Assembly (NCBI GenBank): GCA_902777335.1
Contig: CACYTF010000012.1
Coordinates: 1-57,889 of the forward strand
DNA length: 57,889 nt
Source: an uncultured Eubacteriales bacterium
GTDB lineage: Bacteria > Bacillota > Clostridia > Christensenellales > Aristaeellaceae
Direction: 5' to 3'
Shown here: positions 35,001 to 39,960 of the stretch, piece after piece
Position numbering within the stretch: position 1 is the stretch's first letter
Layout of the letters: each line of letters opens with the position of its first letter
Made by a program: the position numbers and the translations under genes
The notes under the pieces: model-generated
Seen by the model: the letters and a program-made list of their open reading frames with translations, nothing else
What the model was told of the DNA's origin: nothing
The model's database searches: none

Positions 35001-36807
35001 CCTCGATGGGCGCGTCGTTTTCGTCCAGCGCGTCCTCGGCCAGCAGCTGCAGCTGGAAGTCGTCCTCCACCGTCTGGTCCTCCGACTTCTCCAGCTCCAC
35101 GTCGCCCTCGTAGGTGGTGTTCTTCGCCAGCACGATCTTCACGATGCCGGTCAGCGTCGAAAGGGACGACAGCTTCTCCTGAATCAGCTTCTGGAGCGCG
35201 CTGACGGTCTCCTTGGCATCGTCCTTCTTGTCCTCCGAATCGCCGTCGTCCGAGCCCGCCAGGAGGACCTGCCTTCCCAGCGGCGCCGGCATCTGAACGG
35301 CGTCTCCGTTCGCGCCCACCGCCGCGACCGCCGCGTCGGGATTCGCCGGCGGGGTTTCTATAGGTGAATCATAGATGGGGGCTTCGATTGGTTCTTCGAC
35401 GAACTCCTCGACCAGCTCCTCGACGGGTTCTTCGGTGGGTTCTTCGGTGGGCTGTTCGACGGGGGCCTCAACGGATGCCTCGACAGGGGTCTCGACGGGC
35501 TCGTCGACGGGGAGGACCTCTTCCGTCAGCGCTTCCGCGCTGCCACCTTCCCCATCGGGGGAAGGCTTTTGGGCGTCGACGGGGGTCTCGACAGGGGCCT
35601 CAGCGGGCTCATCGGCGGATGCCTCGACAGGTTCCTCAGCGGGCGCATCGACGGGTTCCTCGACAGGCGCCTCGGCTATTACTTCTACAGTTTCAGATTC
35701 CTTGACCGCCTCGGGCACCTCGAAAGGTTCGGCTTCCTCGACCGGTGCAACCGCTTCGACCGGTGCCGCTTCCTCCGCGGGTTTCATCTCCTTACCGACT
35801 TCAGTCTCCTCTGAGACTTTCACTTCCTCCGCCGGTTCCGCTTCTTTACCGACTTCAGTCTCTTCTATAGGCTTTGCTTCCTCAGCGACCTTGGTCTCTT
35901 CCGCGGGCTTCGCTTCCTCGGCGGGCACTTCCTGCACGGCTGGGGCTACCTCCAAGCCTTCCCCTTCAGGGGAAGGCTTTTGGGCGTCGTCGGGCTTCAC
36001 TTCTTCCGCGAGCTTTGCTTCCTCGGCAGGCTTCGCTTCCTCGGCGGGCACTTCCTGCACGGCATGGGTCTTTTCAGAGCCTTCCCCTTCAGGGGAAGCC
36101 GTAGCGCCCGGAAAACTCCCCAGTGGAGAGTTTTCAGCGAGGCCGGGCTGGCAAGCCCCCTCTGGCGCGGCGTCAGCCGTGACGGATGAGGTCGTCTCCT
36201 CTTCCGCCCTGCTGTCTGCCTGCGTATCGTTCGGGGAGGCGACCTCTTCCGCTTCGCTTCGCTCAGCACCTTCCCCTTCAGGGGAAGGCTTTTGGGCATC
36301 GTCGGGCTTAACTTCCTCGGCGGGCGCTTCCTGCACGGCTGGGGCTACCTCCAAGCCTTCCCCTTCAGGGGAGGCCGCAGCGCCCGGAAAACTCTCCAGT
36401 GGAGAGTTTTCAGCGAGGCCGGGCTGGCAAGCCCCCTCTGGCGCGGCGTCAGCCGTGACGGATGAGGTCGTCTCCTCCTCCGCCTTGCCGTCTGCCTGCG
36501 TATCGTTCTGGGAGGCGACCTCTTCCGCTTCGCTTCGCTCAGCACCTTCCCCTGAAGGGGAAGGCTTTTGGGCATCGTCGGGCTTAACCGCTTCCGCCTC
36601 TGAGGAAGGCTCTGTAACGTCGTCAGTCGTCCCCTCCTCCGCGGGCCGGGCTTCCTCCCTTCCGGGCTCGGCGGCCTCCGCGTTCGCCTCCTCGGCAAAT
36701 GCCGCAAACCAGCCTGGAACATAGCCTGCCATTGAACTGAGCATCATGCACAGTGACAGTGCCATCGCCATGATGCGCTTCGTCCGCTTCATGCTGTTCT
36801 TCATCAT
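17092..36807 (-). CDS. Giant secreted filamentous-adhesin-like protein (about 6,571 residues)
   Basis: One uninterrupted frame of 19.7 kb. The start is one of three tandem ATGs (36810, 36807, 36804) behind AGGAG; 36807 gives 6-nt spacing. A signal peptide (KRTKRIMAMALSLCMMLSSM, cleaved near AFA) leads to a 470-residue Pro/Glu/Val stalk (35330-36740). An acidic GDGDD-type region follows (34440-34830, RTX-like). Then come thousands of residues of beta-helix-like repeats with themes such as GSVAVAVLNANTRAAV. Interruptions are an Asp/Glu tract (32340-32460) and a long alpha-helical domain (28340-29225). The C-terminal 480 residues are non-repetitive and contain FCAFC. Filamentous haemagglutinin or leukotoxin (LktA)-type adhesins are the nearest family by style. 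No LPxTG, SLH or autotransporter end is visible. Confidence 0.88.
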   Translation of the reverse strand: MMKNSMKRTKRIMAMALSLCMMLSSMAGYVPGWFAAFAEEANAEAAEPGREEARPAEEGTTDDVTEPSSEAEAVKPDDAQKPSPSGEGAERSEAEEVASQNDTQADGKAEEETTSSVTADAAPEGACQPGLAENSPLESFPGAAASPEGEGLEVAPAVQEAPAEEVKPDDAQKPSPEGEGAERSEAEEVASPNDTQADSRAEEETTSSVTADAAPEGACQPGLAENSPLGSFPGATASPEGEGSEKTHAVQEVPAEEAKPAEEAKLAEEVKPDDAQKPSPEGEGLEVAPAVQEVPAEEAKPAEETKVAEEAKPIEETEVGKEAEPAEEVKVSEETEVGKEMKPAEEAAPVEAVAPVEEAEPFEVPEAVKESETVEVIAEAPVEEPVDAPAEEPVEASADEPAEAPVETPVDAQKPSPDGEGGSAEALTEEVLPVDEPVETPVEASVEAPVEQPTEEPTEEPVEELVEEFVEEPIEAPIYDSPIETPPANPDAAVAAVGANGDAVQMPAPLGRQVLLAGSDDGDSEDKKDDAKETVSALQKLIQEKLSSLSTLTGIVKIVLAKNTTYEGDVELEKSEDQTVEDDFQLQLLAEDALDENDAPIEGGGSGKTIVGGDLKIKGISVLMRGVMMALGKKITVEDAALTFEGTGEADTLEVDLAKDGSATINTYGDDDDVSVTLYDGAKDAVIHTGEGEDKASVTAYGGTVTLDTGDGDDEVSLNLQYGAGRVEVETGKDDDRIEATVISNGGTLLSTGEGLDVVEIDARHGSDDISVQAGDGDDRVSVKKSDDTATETPVGRMRIDLGGGASRLDLDLSVGKDYATIETVTDPAAGSRLHLTGELDSEVGEDARIAWGDEAKTGLAIRPNGGKTLIVRGVNNFWSLTDALENKRTKKISEAAGNYQDFTDYALDNAVDTNGVLSWSRDGAAPANLTLTNLVLNDAARVGDIDATGFNLLIKGKKAGAKGVQIDLLGTVKAKSISVLAEETHENRVIDPNSDSLLDKAGDVIDWVAHSFDQNVVKQAVINVEGTAKLFAVNDIDLTALVKQTGGLLQNDLIGMIADPVNVKIGTAQVNIASGALLAAGYGADGAESPSGSGSINVRAKLNADMTSGQGKVAMPIAVNVAVQNAAVNVEKGAVLKAAGNIAVDAGSAIQAAASAGNKIASKELPFAAAVGVILNNATVDVKGALTAGKGVFATARGDLTTDAAAKHESGLSGVFLGTTVALQNVRAQIADGAAVNAGGPVKVKSTANIKATTVARSGAESGGGASKQAEGTEFAEEKEDSGWDKTTDMGLGMAKELGGGIWGKLKEKVIDKVVGLFKRDPSPYEKMDKLMQSVAGGNYTVKLAEDSEQKGDVKFTTTTRGGKAYTDVTITPWEGHRVDKVYYVYLNNESGQDAATKYTVTQLEEDEDDLYTIPQRNANVLVYVTYKDGESRADDPDTWTPDDLFNENDDDYGQDLQSLFDDAAGGARDSDAEEPADADDDEDADRLKFSVEPSETKDGDDHTVGAILNTNFDKATGVCADTVAKGGKVTFIANAKGGYKLAEDGLVVTYYTTGEEKEQKAVLKDDGNGRYTFTVPDDIRTDKYEGGIAFKVVSTFDKKKGETDSNVDQTETQVNGAVAVTVAMNDNVAEVQSGAAVTASGKVKIDAIEKTRVNTNTDGTGVQKNPEKAEGAKAKKQEEQQKLLKGQKIVPVGTSGFTVDVSFNVFQLSKEEDPYNVGHRKIGNVYYVKTTGSGRNEKYYFEIKPDTANGYTVKAGGDNEEKKSDTEALWVSYTDGSGNERKVALRQDSGYWVVDAADLLGLPQGGNATVNVRFTEDKHEIEKEDMENGDVTLSKTSARATDAVTITSKPNANYGPGRITVKYRDKKTGKEKTVEMTPDEDGEVVFYMPVLADDTSVRVSAAFNAKTLTLMKDSASTDVTIETANKVSAGDKIAVSLTDDAAQAGRKLNDTAQVTYTDRDGRRKTENVALKDGKLTLPEDIQDSTDVQVAVNAVDKALALEGGEAKLEHGTLKIDAARADKGEEVKVSIAPESGYRFKQGSGMVQITTSTSTYKLKLRRLSDDTLAFTLPSSMTSAELQEAKLNVKLNGAFEAGNPDSSTLNTSFGAAAAVSVVIAKNSALISGGSVSGKAVNLNAFTSGTGKTKASAGYTKAVTGLAGGFGVQVDSFDTRALVKKDAAVNAKKIEITAEGSHGLETIGSAAGAKQAGETGVGSGVAVNVSSADVAAGVQDGATVTVKGGSVKLEAVNRSNDKVSAKAGAKADTGVTPVIGVDVFGSGASAYLGNIGGDSLNANAVEISAENTAAHDMTADASTGGGSVALGGAFAVTVIHDEAQARLGESVRSAAEDSAVTVSAVLNATQGVNATAGVSGGVKGKAGKKGGAGSADKQVDSILSGAGNLAAKNKSNSLSLKGSGAQDRQKAQTSEGSVGGAAAVAVNVLSTGAYARVGDGVNIDIGGAVEVTSGNRTETRVSANGSTAKTDTGVGVAVAVNVVNLDNIAEIGNGAVNAGSLTVSALMPEAADNDVDDMNTVKMVETRDALASQLAEYVKDGINDALSELGVDQTVIGELAAEFAETFVDYVLKETGLGDLLGDGDFDQKTENVLNDLNDLWDAVKDYPSELLKPLTTLQDEIDALKQVSPNKLKQVLTDELKTQLPNLLKSTVTAVLNRAKDDIGALLLEAVNCGLKGKDSPSIREKAKKTVKNAVKAEWTLFSNKLLTEALTRLREVVPTLTPQNIDLINSAFTTSLDEKKDGFVNYLVDTFQNKVFNYTAAIDKIANTDFKAKAKQIMTGALNASTAKLANKAIESLVENLDVQLEPEDVSDKHVIRTEAVAGAGAKDVGIAGSVAVAVLNANTRAAVAAGGDMTVAGETVVSAREARRVTTVATAALDANGKADENKDAGRKEEKDTAGKAESTVHLGEQLEVKSKAGATLAQDASDADIIWITPAEGWKITAGKDKAAWSYTDYTSKADKKKSGPEKTGKLKVYSKVVNGETKYYIKASEAEKKTGKLTTITVTPEEDLHTLTGLDTIDLRDEDAGTRKKVPDGLVSVTVEGRDEAVKDGKLSAKTTDTVKVAIDKKKLSGMRVDGISYNTADGKNHEVPLSATENGDQIVYTFAMPAQDVTGILVEVDKAGEGENNSDTAATDSKGRSVGVGASFAMIYGDSAVKSEIRRDVNTGALDVSAESDHAERTSSVSGTDPLTGELNTDATKDISVDASVALDILDNDVSATLSGAAKTTEGDLKLTAAENAVSETRASGYAVGSATAVGAAAAVNIASSAVNVEAAKDLTVAGAAQISADSHSEDVTRALATAMGADIARNLNKVGEKAEKLEEKSNDLLEGKLFGKDKDDKDGDNANNKTADNINKKLDKKKTEGGSDSSKNLSLSSNALRNQNVTAENGSESAEGTDEGLKQIKDGAGTDLNSVGGKGDKKKIQVAAAVGVTVASHEASVKVGSIIANKDISATAENTGNFNTMGTGAAMSLAQKANSIAFGVAVSVNSNKAKVVASGDIIAQDEGDVTLKSNLTQNMDGVFRGKLAAQALAGSVAGKDSDISMGGAVSVVVSGAESAVKANGKNITGGNVTIEATDKSKLAARAGGLSVSKGSSVGMGIASTTVVSSNDVTANVGGGATINTKSFKLNAEKLAVTDADFKQLIDMRYLVTDSSELNDEQREKAKTGLIDLHKGEDDNYKVEVNLSEEKLLDAVDALNFLSSQNTYAEAIAGSVATGKTKASLAGSFAVAVNNNTIRATLGKGVTINATNGNADITAADGATTRIIAGSLSAAPAKASVGATVAVLVNSDEAVAKTGKDAKITASKDIKHTATQTGDTQVFTAAMSVAAGVDAKAAVGGAINVIVNKSVAENTLGNGAVVSAGSNANIDSKAKYDLMLISGSASVSAGANAKVAAGGTINVIVDSTRATTTLGNSNTVTAGKDLSITSDVSDQMISGAVSASAALSATGRSGAGSVNVIVSKSVANTAVGDTAKLTATAGDLALKANNDAWMLNATLAAAGSAGAAIGGSFNVNVFNRAADVVMSDGTLTAGGNLSAQSSGRDTTILAGLALAGSVTGAAVSGNVGVLVENNDIHTNITKGVTARAGKSALLEAYFSDFTVGAAGSIALSGSSAAVGATALTVVKNNDVRTSLGESAITAAGEDVVKSLSGEEANGIYVGANARETQFLGAAGVAAAGSAAVNGVVDVLVNNNTVVADASRAALNSESEDWRFSRIYFEYITPMTKKGYYWCKTASMATFMNYVKRLQEGSLTSLKYWVDGRLYDVNVNDLSFPKLKKRGGIAVKAADDTKQILLAGGVSASASAGVGASVVTLVSNKDVKALAHDIKAGGDVSVGADNKDDITQVAVNAGLAGSAAVQIGAAVQVLKSKAAAEVGSEVSARDGKVDIQANNDTKLLNAAGAVAGAGGAAVTPVGVVTYFSGEARALLMKGSTVKAATDVNIHARSSKEIDLYSAGFAVGGGAGVSGTANVMVSKDKTRAAAEQNTSVTAAGMNVEANSDYKLTSATGVLAGGTAGVGVNAVVSVLKSNTTAEVAGRANLSGDLKVTASGKRSVTNLGANLSAGAVGVGVNVMVLVAGTKMSQDAADMLTYGNASSKTNANKTFDPDKFLGAKGVSGTYKEYEKDANGNYALDGNGNRKVKTSDTLKASELTADVAGNGHYESKQSVGSTGTKDGKKQGTFDASSGYRSGDFDNKNYSDSGETQRGENLKAKDTTDVANAKKVNTYTYTGDPEDAVIARITDTAVIEKARNVAVSASQPVTADLFGATVGAGAVGVGVTAAVAMLRSNVLASAGGEIQTASGNVSVTAESKSGGSVANRSSDLKKLLKNLDPAAGGIRVIGATASAGAVGVAVAAGVVLSDNMTQATLGGKIGSAKNVIVDAKQDYGHITGAVGALSAGAIAVGASVSVVQSNGTVNAKILDKANITASGDVKVTGTGNQKATSVAVTAGAGAIAANAGVALAINRMKQNTGIGSGAVVNAKNITVKGASETAADSGLIGVSVGAGAVALGAAVSQVNAELDTYADNATLKAAGGTVEVSNDVVSSATPNVLSFAGGGLAAGGNVLLAFNETKSRARVSGGSVEAGTLIVAANLQGSVTSKLEAAQAGGIAVGLSVNYADMQALNRAVVERAKVNVDTLLVQTGRSSHDNSNAVAQTITGGMGFASISLNAAIARNKTRNYAVVDGGEITVKKNAQIRAHDLAKAEASAQGVQAAGLKIAANTVVALNDADTRTSVKTDKLQADGVTVKFEVYQRANTDANIQTGGGAVFEGTANVGVAYGRSSGVIDVNVKKLTAGNVNAVNDTSSATNTKITNGAYAAVKATAMMGAAFGQGVYDTKVTMGDGSNVTGNMTLTTDYGDRVKADVTPHKGGLDASLLKLTVNLAAARNTSYAGADLAVSSGTAKVGNHATVKSIGTGTATATINPVKIEVSGVKVAANFANADMSLRKAATIHLNEGTLNLGNNAYVQAISRQAEASASLGNAGSSGASISLANLTESRAYARENMSSTAAVIGAEKTEKLTELYYDVWHDRYGYMGRYPEKVAEETWRGGSTYLDPVWLEVGTKKVAKGNLNANGLVVEAVMEKSSGKSNAKASTNGAQNVSFLTLGNLTSSSTAKDSFSTMLRGVNVNVDGDVIMTARVRAASSAVGAAPGGYQMISGGVSNTYGYIGTSGDRQSVQALIGEGVKIKAGRNVTILAENNAEATSSFAKRGGYSLAQVNSSSQPTRSWVDTSLVVGAQAEINAQGALSMTAQSNMTNKSEVNSSSTGLLLNVATMKGYNEVSENISLLIGSRAKLNSGADMLIKAGSKANLRARSDYAGSWSLIGGQRAESYNKATRTMEVSMADDMTATAGGKLEVTADLGTGDDIYSNAEEEVRAALEFAKSYAEVNGVYRNKINLGAVELTAGKGLNITAMMGGSIKADGSVDAAENFKIDAAPTGESYIEMVLDNGININRSRGTTSDASAKLISREGGVNIKSKMESLKITADNYVEGSGLLGGVDAYDTIKLNMEPFIWIDGSILNGGSGGVNLRANYGENGNAQVTAKANSALYGVGYEGSHVKVTGRGDARIYTTWEPKIYSGVVQASGTFTHVASTNWYTSRQTLCTGWGTSIGKRKDESNHTWTAFCAFCSNVGSNWGQFDYGFGSIDTRLASLFEKALAPVNDISRMVNDLGYVVKARYGEEDDKAAEAIYVLDVEAPLTKDVTFGKDRLAKYRLWTNAQTQHGVDMLPNATRLYSAPSLDYVSEVIRGDVRGDGGAYNIDIFTALNANAFRHPVIPIGASGMLDFATGTFTLPASSDFELYLHEVSGQWLLNELEKGFIRRMDADQDAINTYVLDDDSKQTLPTGPIIEGLAPDGEAEGRKRYWLGDTPETAADDGQALVYLLHDEATDELDAFRTSRAMLDAGERPVDVSLYLFRDSKSDRMGEEKYNALFFDTPEGEKSLVKVMTDVLEGRDLEVPKSLRIVLRGFDLGADLPAYSLTDHFFAMNDGVGGKVSMFDGFYEATFDGDVFDSDYTRVEGIVNNDLTVTVKQGQSIWPEWTGKDAAEDIGG
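35957..36565 (-). repeat. 276-bp in-frame tandem repeat inside the adhesin stalk, made of intergenic-type repeat DNA
   Basis: The block starting GCCTTCCCCTTCAGGGGA recurs at 36079 and 36355, exactly 276 bp (92 codons) apart, with related partial copies at 35545 and 35957. Each unit carries inverted CCTTCCCC/GGGGAAGG, an AACTCTCC..GGAGAGTT hairpin and a GTCACGGCTGACGCC-like part, normally seen between genes. Here the units are translated as SVTADAAPEGACQPGLAENS and SPEGEGAERSEAEEVAS in the minus-strand frame. Confidence 0.8.
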
Positions 36808-36897
36808 CATCGTCTCCTGTTCCAATCAAGTTTTTGGCATTGGGCGTGCCGCCGGCTCCGCTGAACCGATGGGCGCAACTTCCTATAGTTTATCACT

Positions 36898-36931
36898 ATG
36901 ATATTACTACGGGCTGTCCAATAAATGTCCA
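36898..36931 (-). promoter_or_regulatory. Candidate activator-dependent promoter of the giant adhesin gene
   Basis: On the minus strand two TGGACA hexamers (36931-36926 and 36920-36915) are offset by exactly 11 bp, the phasing bound by tandem OmpR/PhoB-type winged helices. A TATCAT -10 candidate follows at 36903-36898, 11 nt after the second hexamer, where PhoB-type activators place RNA polymerase. There is no good -35. The leader to the start at 36807 is roughly 85 nt. Pairing with the neighbouring regulator is inference. Confidence 0.4.
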
Positions 36932-36933
36932 GT

Positions 36934-36990
36934 AAAAAAAGCGGCCCGAAAGCCTGGAAACGTTTCTTTTGGGCTTTCGGGGCCGCTTTG
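36934..36990 (-). terminator. Intrinsic terminator of the LURP/kinase/regulator operon
   Basis: On the minus strand AGCGGCCCCGAAAGCC pairs with GGCTTTCGGGCCGCT (one bulge) around a loop, followed directly by seven Ts. It lies 28 nt beyond the response-regulator stop and separates it from the adhesin promoter. Confidence 0.88.
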
Positions 36991-37017
36991 CTATTGTTAA
37001 ATTATGGTTAACGTCCG

Positions 37018-37806
37018 TCAGTCTCTGAGCGCCATCGCGCTCTCGGTCTGCCTGGCCCAGGAATAGTTGCTCATATACTCCCCGAGGAAGGCGTCCGCCG
37101 CCTCCCGGTCGCCCTCCAGCCAGCGCCAGGCGTCGCAGGACAGGCGCTCGGGCCGAACGCGCATGGCGGCGTTGCCCAGCTCGAAGATCTCGCCGACGCC
37201 GCTGTCCGTCAGCGTCGCGCGCAGGGAGCGTATGATGACGTCGAACTGCTTCTGCATCGGGCGGTCGTACAGGCGGTCCTCCCACAGCACGGCGAAGGCC
37301 TCCCGGCGCGTCACGCTGGCGCCGCGGCGGTCGATCAGGTAGGCCAGCAGCTCCTTGCACTTCGCCTGCCGGAAGGTCAGCGGCCTGCCGTCCACCAGCA
37401 GGTCGAAGTTGCCGAAGGTCCGCGCCTCCACGCGGCCGGTCCGCGGCGGCCTGAGGCGCGCCGCGTGGGCGAGCTCAGCGGCCAGCTTATCGGCTCCGAC
37501 GGGCTTGAGCAGGTACCCGGAGGCGTGCATCTCGAAGGCGTCCAGCGCGTACTGGGAATAGCCGGTCAGGAAGATGATGGCCGTGTCCGGCCACTTCTCC
37601 CGTATGATCGCCGCCAGCTCCATGCCGGACATGCCCGGCATGTCGATGTCCAGCAGCGCCACGTCCGCCCGCGCGCCCTCCAAAAAGCGCAGCGCGTCCT
37701 TCGCCCGGGTGAAGGCCACCGCCTCGTCCACCCGATCCAGCGCCCGGCACATGGCGGCCGTGTCCTCGGCCAACAGGCGCTCGTCGTCCACGCAGATCAC
37801 TCTCAT
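37018..37806 (-). CDS. Response regulator with receiver and winged-helix (SARP-like) output domain
   Basis: 262 residues. Residues 1-120 are a receiver domain: acidic pair VDDE, phospho-acceptor in ALLDIDMPGMSGMEL, the switch Thr in FLTGYS and Lys in YLLKPVG. Residues 125-225 are an OmpR/SARP-type winged helix (FGNFDLLVDGRPLTFRQAKC) and the end (AFLGEYMSNYSWARQTESAM) resembles the start of a BTAD domain. ATG 37806 overlaps the kinase stop (ATGA). Partner of the adjacent LytS-type kinase; the nearest downstream unit is the giant adhesin. Confidence 0.88.
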   Translation of the reverse strand: MRVICVDDERLLAEDTAAMCRALDRVDEAVAFTRAKDALRFLEGARADVALLDIDMPGMSGMELAAIIREKWPDTAIIFLTGYSQYALDAFEMHASGYLLKPVGADKLAAELAHAARLRPPRTGRVEARTFGNFDLLVDGRPLTFRQAKCKELLAYLIDRRGASVTRREAFAVLWEDRLYDRPMQKQFDVIIRSLRATLTDSGVGEIFELGNAAMRVRPERLSCDAWRWLEGDREAADAFLGEYMSNYSWARQTESAMALRD

Positions 37807-39155
37807 GGCTCCACCCCGTCCGGCTCGTCCCGGGCCGGAATCGCTATCGTCACCGTGGTGCCCTCGCCCGGGGCGCTTTGCACCGTCAGCGTGCCGCCGC
37901 ACATCCGCTCAACCCGCTCCCGGACGTTCTGTATGCCGATGTGCGTGCCGTCCGCGGGCTGGATCGATCCCACGTCAAAGCCCGCGCCGTTGTCCCGCAC
38001 GGTGATCTCGATCCGCCCGTCGCGCCGCCGCGTCGCCACCTCCACGATTCCCGCCTCGCGGATGCGCACGCCGTGGCGGATCGCGTTCTCCACCAGCGGC
38101 TGCAGGGTCAGCGGCGGCACGTCGAACCGGTCCTCCCCAATGTCGTACCGCACGCGGATGTTGTCGAAGCGGACCATCTCGATCTCGACGTAGATCTTCG
38201 TGTGCTCCAGCTCCTTGCGAAACGGGATCAGCCCCGAAATGCCCAGGGAGTCCAGGTTCCGGCGCAAATATGCGCCGAACTTCTCCACGACCTCTCCCGC
38301 CTTGTCGGCGTCCCTGCGGCAGAGCGCCCGGATGGTGGCCAGCGTGTTGTACAGGAAATGGGGCTGGATCTGCGTCATCATGATCTGCACGCGCTGCTCC
38401 GCCTGCAGGTTCTTCTCATGCTCCCAGGCCAGCTGCGTATGCAGCCAGAGGCAATACACCATGCAGCTGATGACGACGGTGATGGTGAGGTAGCTGATGG
38501 GCTGCCCCGTCATCTCCACGTTGTAATCCAGGGCCACGCCGCCCAGGATCAGCAGCAGCACCAGCAGCGGCAGCCAGTTCTCCCGGCGCTTCTGCGGCTG
38601 AAACGCGCGCAGCGTCGTGACCAGCAGGCAGGCCAGCAGCACCGCGCTGACCCACAGGCACATGTGGCTGAGGGGGCCGCCGACGTAGTGATTGTCTTCG
38701 ATTCGGAAGCAGACGGGGGAAAACAGCGCCGTCGCGTTGACCGCCGCGTTCAGCCCCGCCAGCGCCCACGCCCAGCCCAGCCGCATTTTCGGCGCGATCA
38801 GGCGCAGAAACAGCACCAAAATCACCGGGCGCACGGCGTAGCCGTAGACGGACGCCAGCGTCCGCCCCAGCCAGCTGTCCGCCCTGGCCGCCAGCCGGTA
38901 CTCCAGGAAGTTCTGGGCCACCAGGCTGAGCACCACGGCGATGATCACGCGCATGGTCCGCCTGTGCTCCGCGCGCAGGCAGGGGGCGACGTGCACGATG
39001 ATCGCCAGCAGAAACAGCAACACCAGCGCGGGGACGACGGCCACCGTCTCCGTATAGCCGTCCTGCAGCAGGGGTGCCGCGGCTTCGGCCCGCGCGACGG
39101 CCGCCGCCCCAAGGGCCGCGGCGGCCAGCGCCGCCGCGCGATCCGTCAGCCGCAT
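37803..39155 (-). CDS. LytS-type membrane sensor histidine kinase
   Basis: 450 residues. About seven hydrophobic segments (residues 1-245) precede a His_kinase region with MTQIQPHFLYNTLATI (phospho-acceptor His) and a HATPase with N box LVENAIRHGV, G1 RDNGAGFD and G2 GIGIQNVRERVERM (GTHIGIQN). This class signals to adjacent regulators. It starts at ATG 39155, 20 nt after the LURP-one-like gene, and overlaps the regulator. The sensed signal is unknown; no extracellular domain is obvious, so sensing is probably within the membrane. Confidence 0.88.
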   Translation of the reverse strand: MRLTDRAAALAAAALGAAAVARAEAAAPLLQDGYTETVAVVPALVLLFLLAIIVHVAPCLRAEHRRTMRVIIAVVLSLVAQNFLEYRLAARADSWLGRTLASVYGYAVRPVILVLFLRLIAPKMRLGWAWALAGLNAAVNATALFSPVCFRIEDNHYVGGPLSHMCLWVSAVLLACLLVTTLRAFQPQKRRENWLPLLVLLLILGGVALDYNVEMTGQPISYLTITVVISCMVYCLWLHTQLAWEHEKNLQAEQRVQIMMTQIQPHFLYNTLATIRALCRRDADKAGEVVEKFGAYLRRNLDSLGISGLIPFRKELEHTKIYVEIEMVRFDNIRVRYDIGEDRFDVPPLTLQPLVENAIRHGVRIREAGIVEVATRRRDGRIEITVRDNGAGFDVGSIQPADGTHIGIQNVRERVERMCGGTLTVQSAPGEGTTVTIAIPARDEPDGVEP

Positions 39156-39175
39156 TTCAAAGCTCCCCCGTCCCG

Positions 39176-39805
39176 TCAGTTTCCGGAAGAGGAGGAAGCG
39201 GAAGCGGAGGACGACGAAGAGGTGGACGCCGCCGCCGCCGAGGCCTCCCGGTCCTTGATCATGTGCTGCAGCGTGATGAGTATCGCCACGACCTTGTCCT
39301 CATACTCCGGGCGGTAGATGTCGATGCAGTACTTGTCGTGTATCGAGAACATCTTCTGGCCGATCACGGCGATGATGCTCTCGTCGCGGTCGTACAGCTC
39401 GAAGTTCAGACCGACGATGTTGCCCCGCAGCTGCCAGCCCAGGCCCTCGATGTTGTTGATGTCCTTGACCAGGTGGAACAGCTCCGTGGACACCTCGAAG
39501 CGCGTGCCGTCCGCCATCGTGACGAAGTGGCGCTGGTGCAGCGTGAAGAACTTCCGCTCGATGTGGGCGACGTGGTTGCCCTCGGCGTCGGTGATGTCCG
39601 TCTTGTCGTGCAGCGACGGGAACTTGGTGTTCGCCTCGTAGAGCACCCGCTCCCGATCGTCGGTGATGTCGATGTGCTTGTGCAGCGTAAACACCTTCGA
39701 CGTGGTGAACAGCGAGTGGTCCGGCTCGCCGAAGCGCGCCACGTTGTTGACGTTCGCCTCCTCGCCCGCTCCGTGGAAGCGATGGTACTTGGAAAACACG
39801 CCCAT
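39176..39805 (-). CDS. LURP-one-related (YxjI-like) protein
   Basis: 209 residues from ATG 39805 (AGGAGG 9 nt upstream). It is made of repeated short strand pairs such as KVFTLHKHIDITDD, KFFTLHQRHFVTMAD and KMFSIHDKYCIDI, the beta-barrel pattern of the Tubby/LURP-one fold. The C-terminus is a Ser/Ala-rich low-complexity tail. Members may bind phospholipid; function in bacteria is unclear. First gene of the operon with the sensor kinase and regulator. Confidence 0.78.
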   Translation of the reverse strand: MGVFSKYHRFHGAGEEANVNNVARFGEPDHSLFTTSKVFTLHKHIDITDDRERVLYEANTKFPSLHDKTDITDAEGNHVAHIERKFFTLHQRHFVTMADGTRFEVSTELFHLVKDINNIEGLGWQLRGNIVGLNFELYDRDESIIAVIGQKMFSIHDKYCIDIYRPEYEDKVVAILITLQHMIKDREASAAAASTSSSSSASASSSSGN

Positions 39806-39849
39806 GCAAATCCCTCCTGTGTGCTTTGGGTCCAATACCTTTGTCCGGT

Positions 39850-39878
39850 ATTCTATCACAGAACGCCCCGCGTTGCAA
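39850..39878 (-). promoter_or_regulatory. Sigma-A-type promoter of the LURP/kinase/regulator operon
   Basis: On the minus strand TTGCAA (39878-39873) and TAGAAT (39855-39850) are separated by exactly 17 nt, about 45 nt before the AGGAGG-preceded ATG at 39805. Confidence 0.7.
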
Positions 39879-39960
39879 GCGGCTGGGCTCCGAAAAATGC
39901 GGCTTGATCGAACATCAAATGTCAAAACCGTGAAATCTGCGCCGGACCGGCCCCGGGCCC

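Noticed and set aside
29809..35367. 1,852-codon plus-strand frame
   Set aside because: Same artefact as above, opposite the adhesin's N-terminal half, with no start signals and low-complexity composition.
36826..36897. Riboswitch in the adhesin leader
   Set aside because: The leader is GC-rich with possible hairpins, but I could not match it to c-di-GMP or any other riboswitch consensus.
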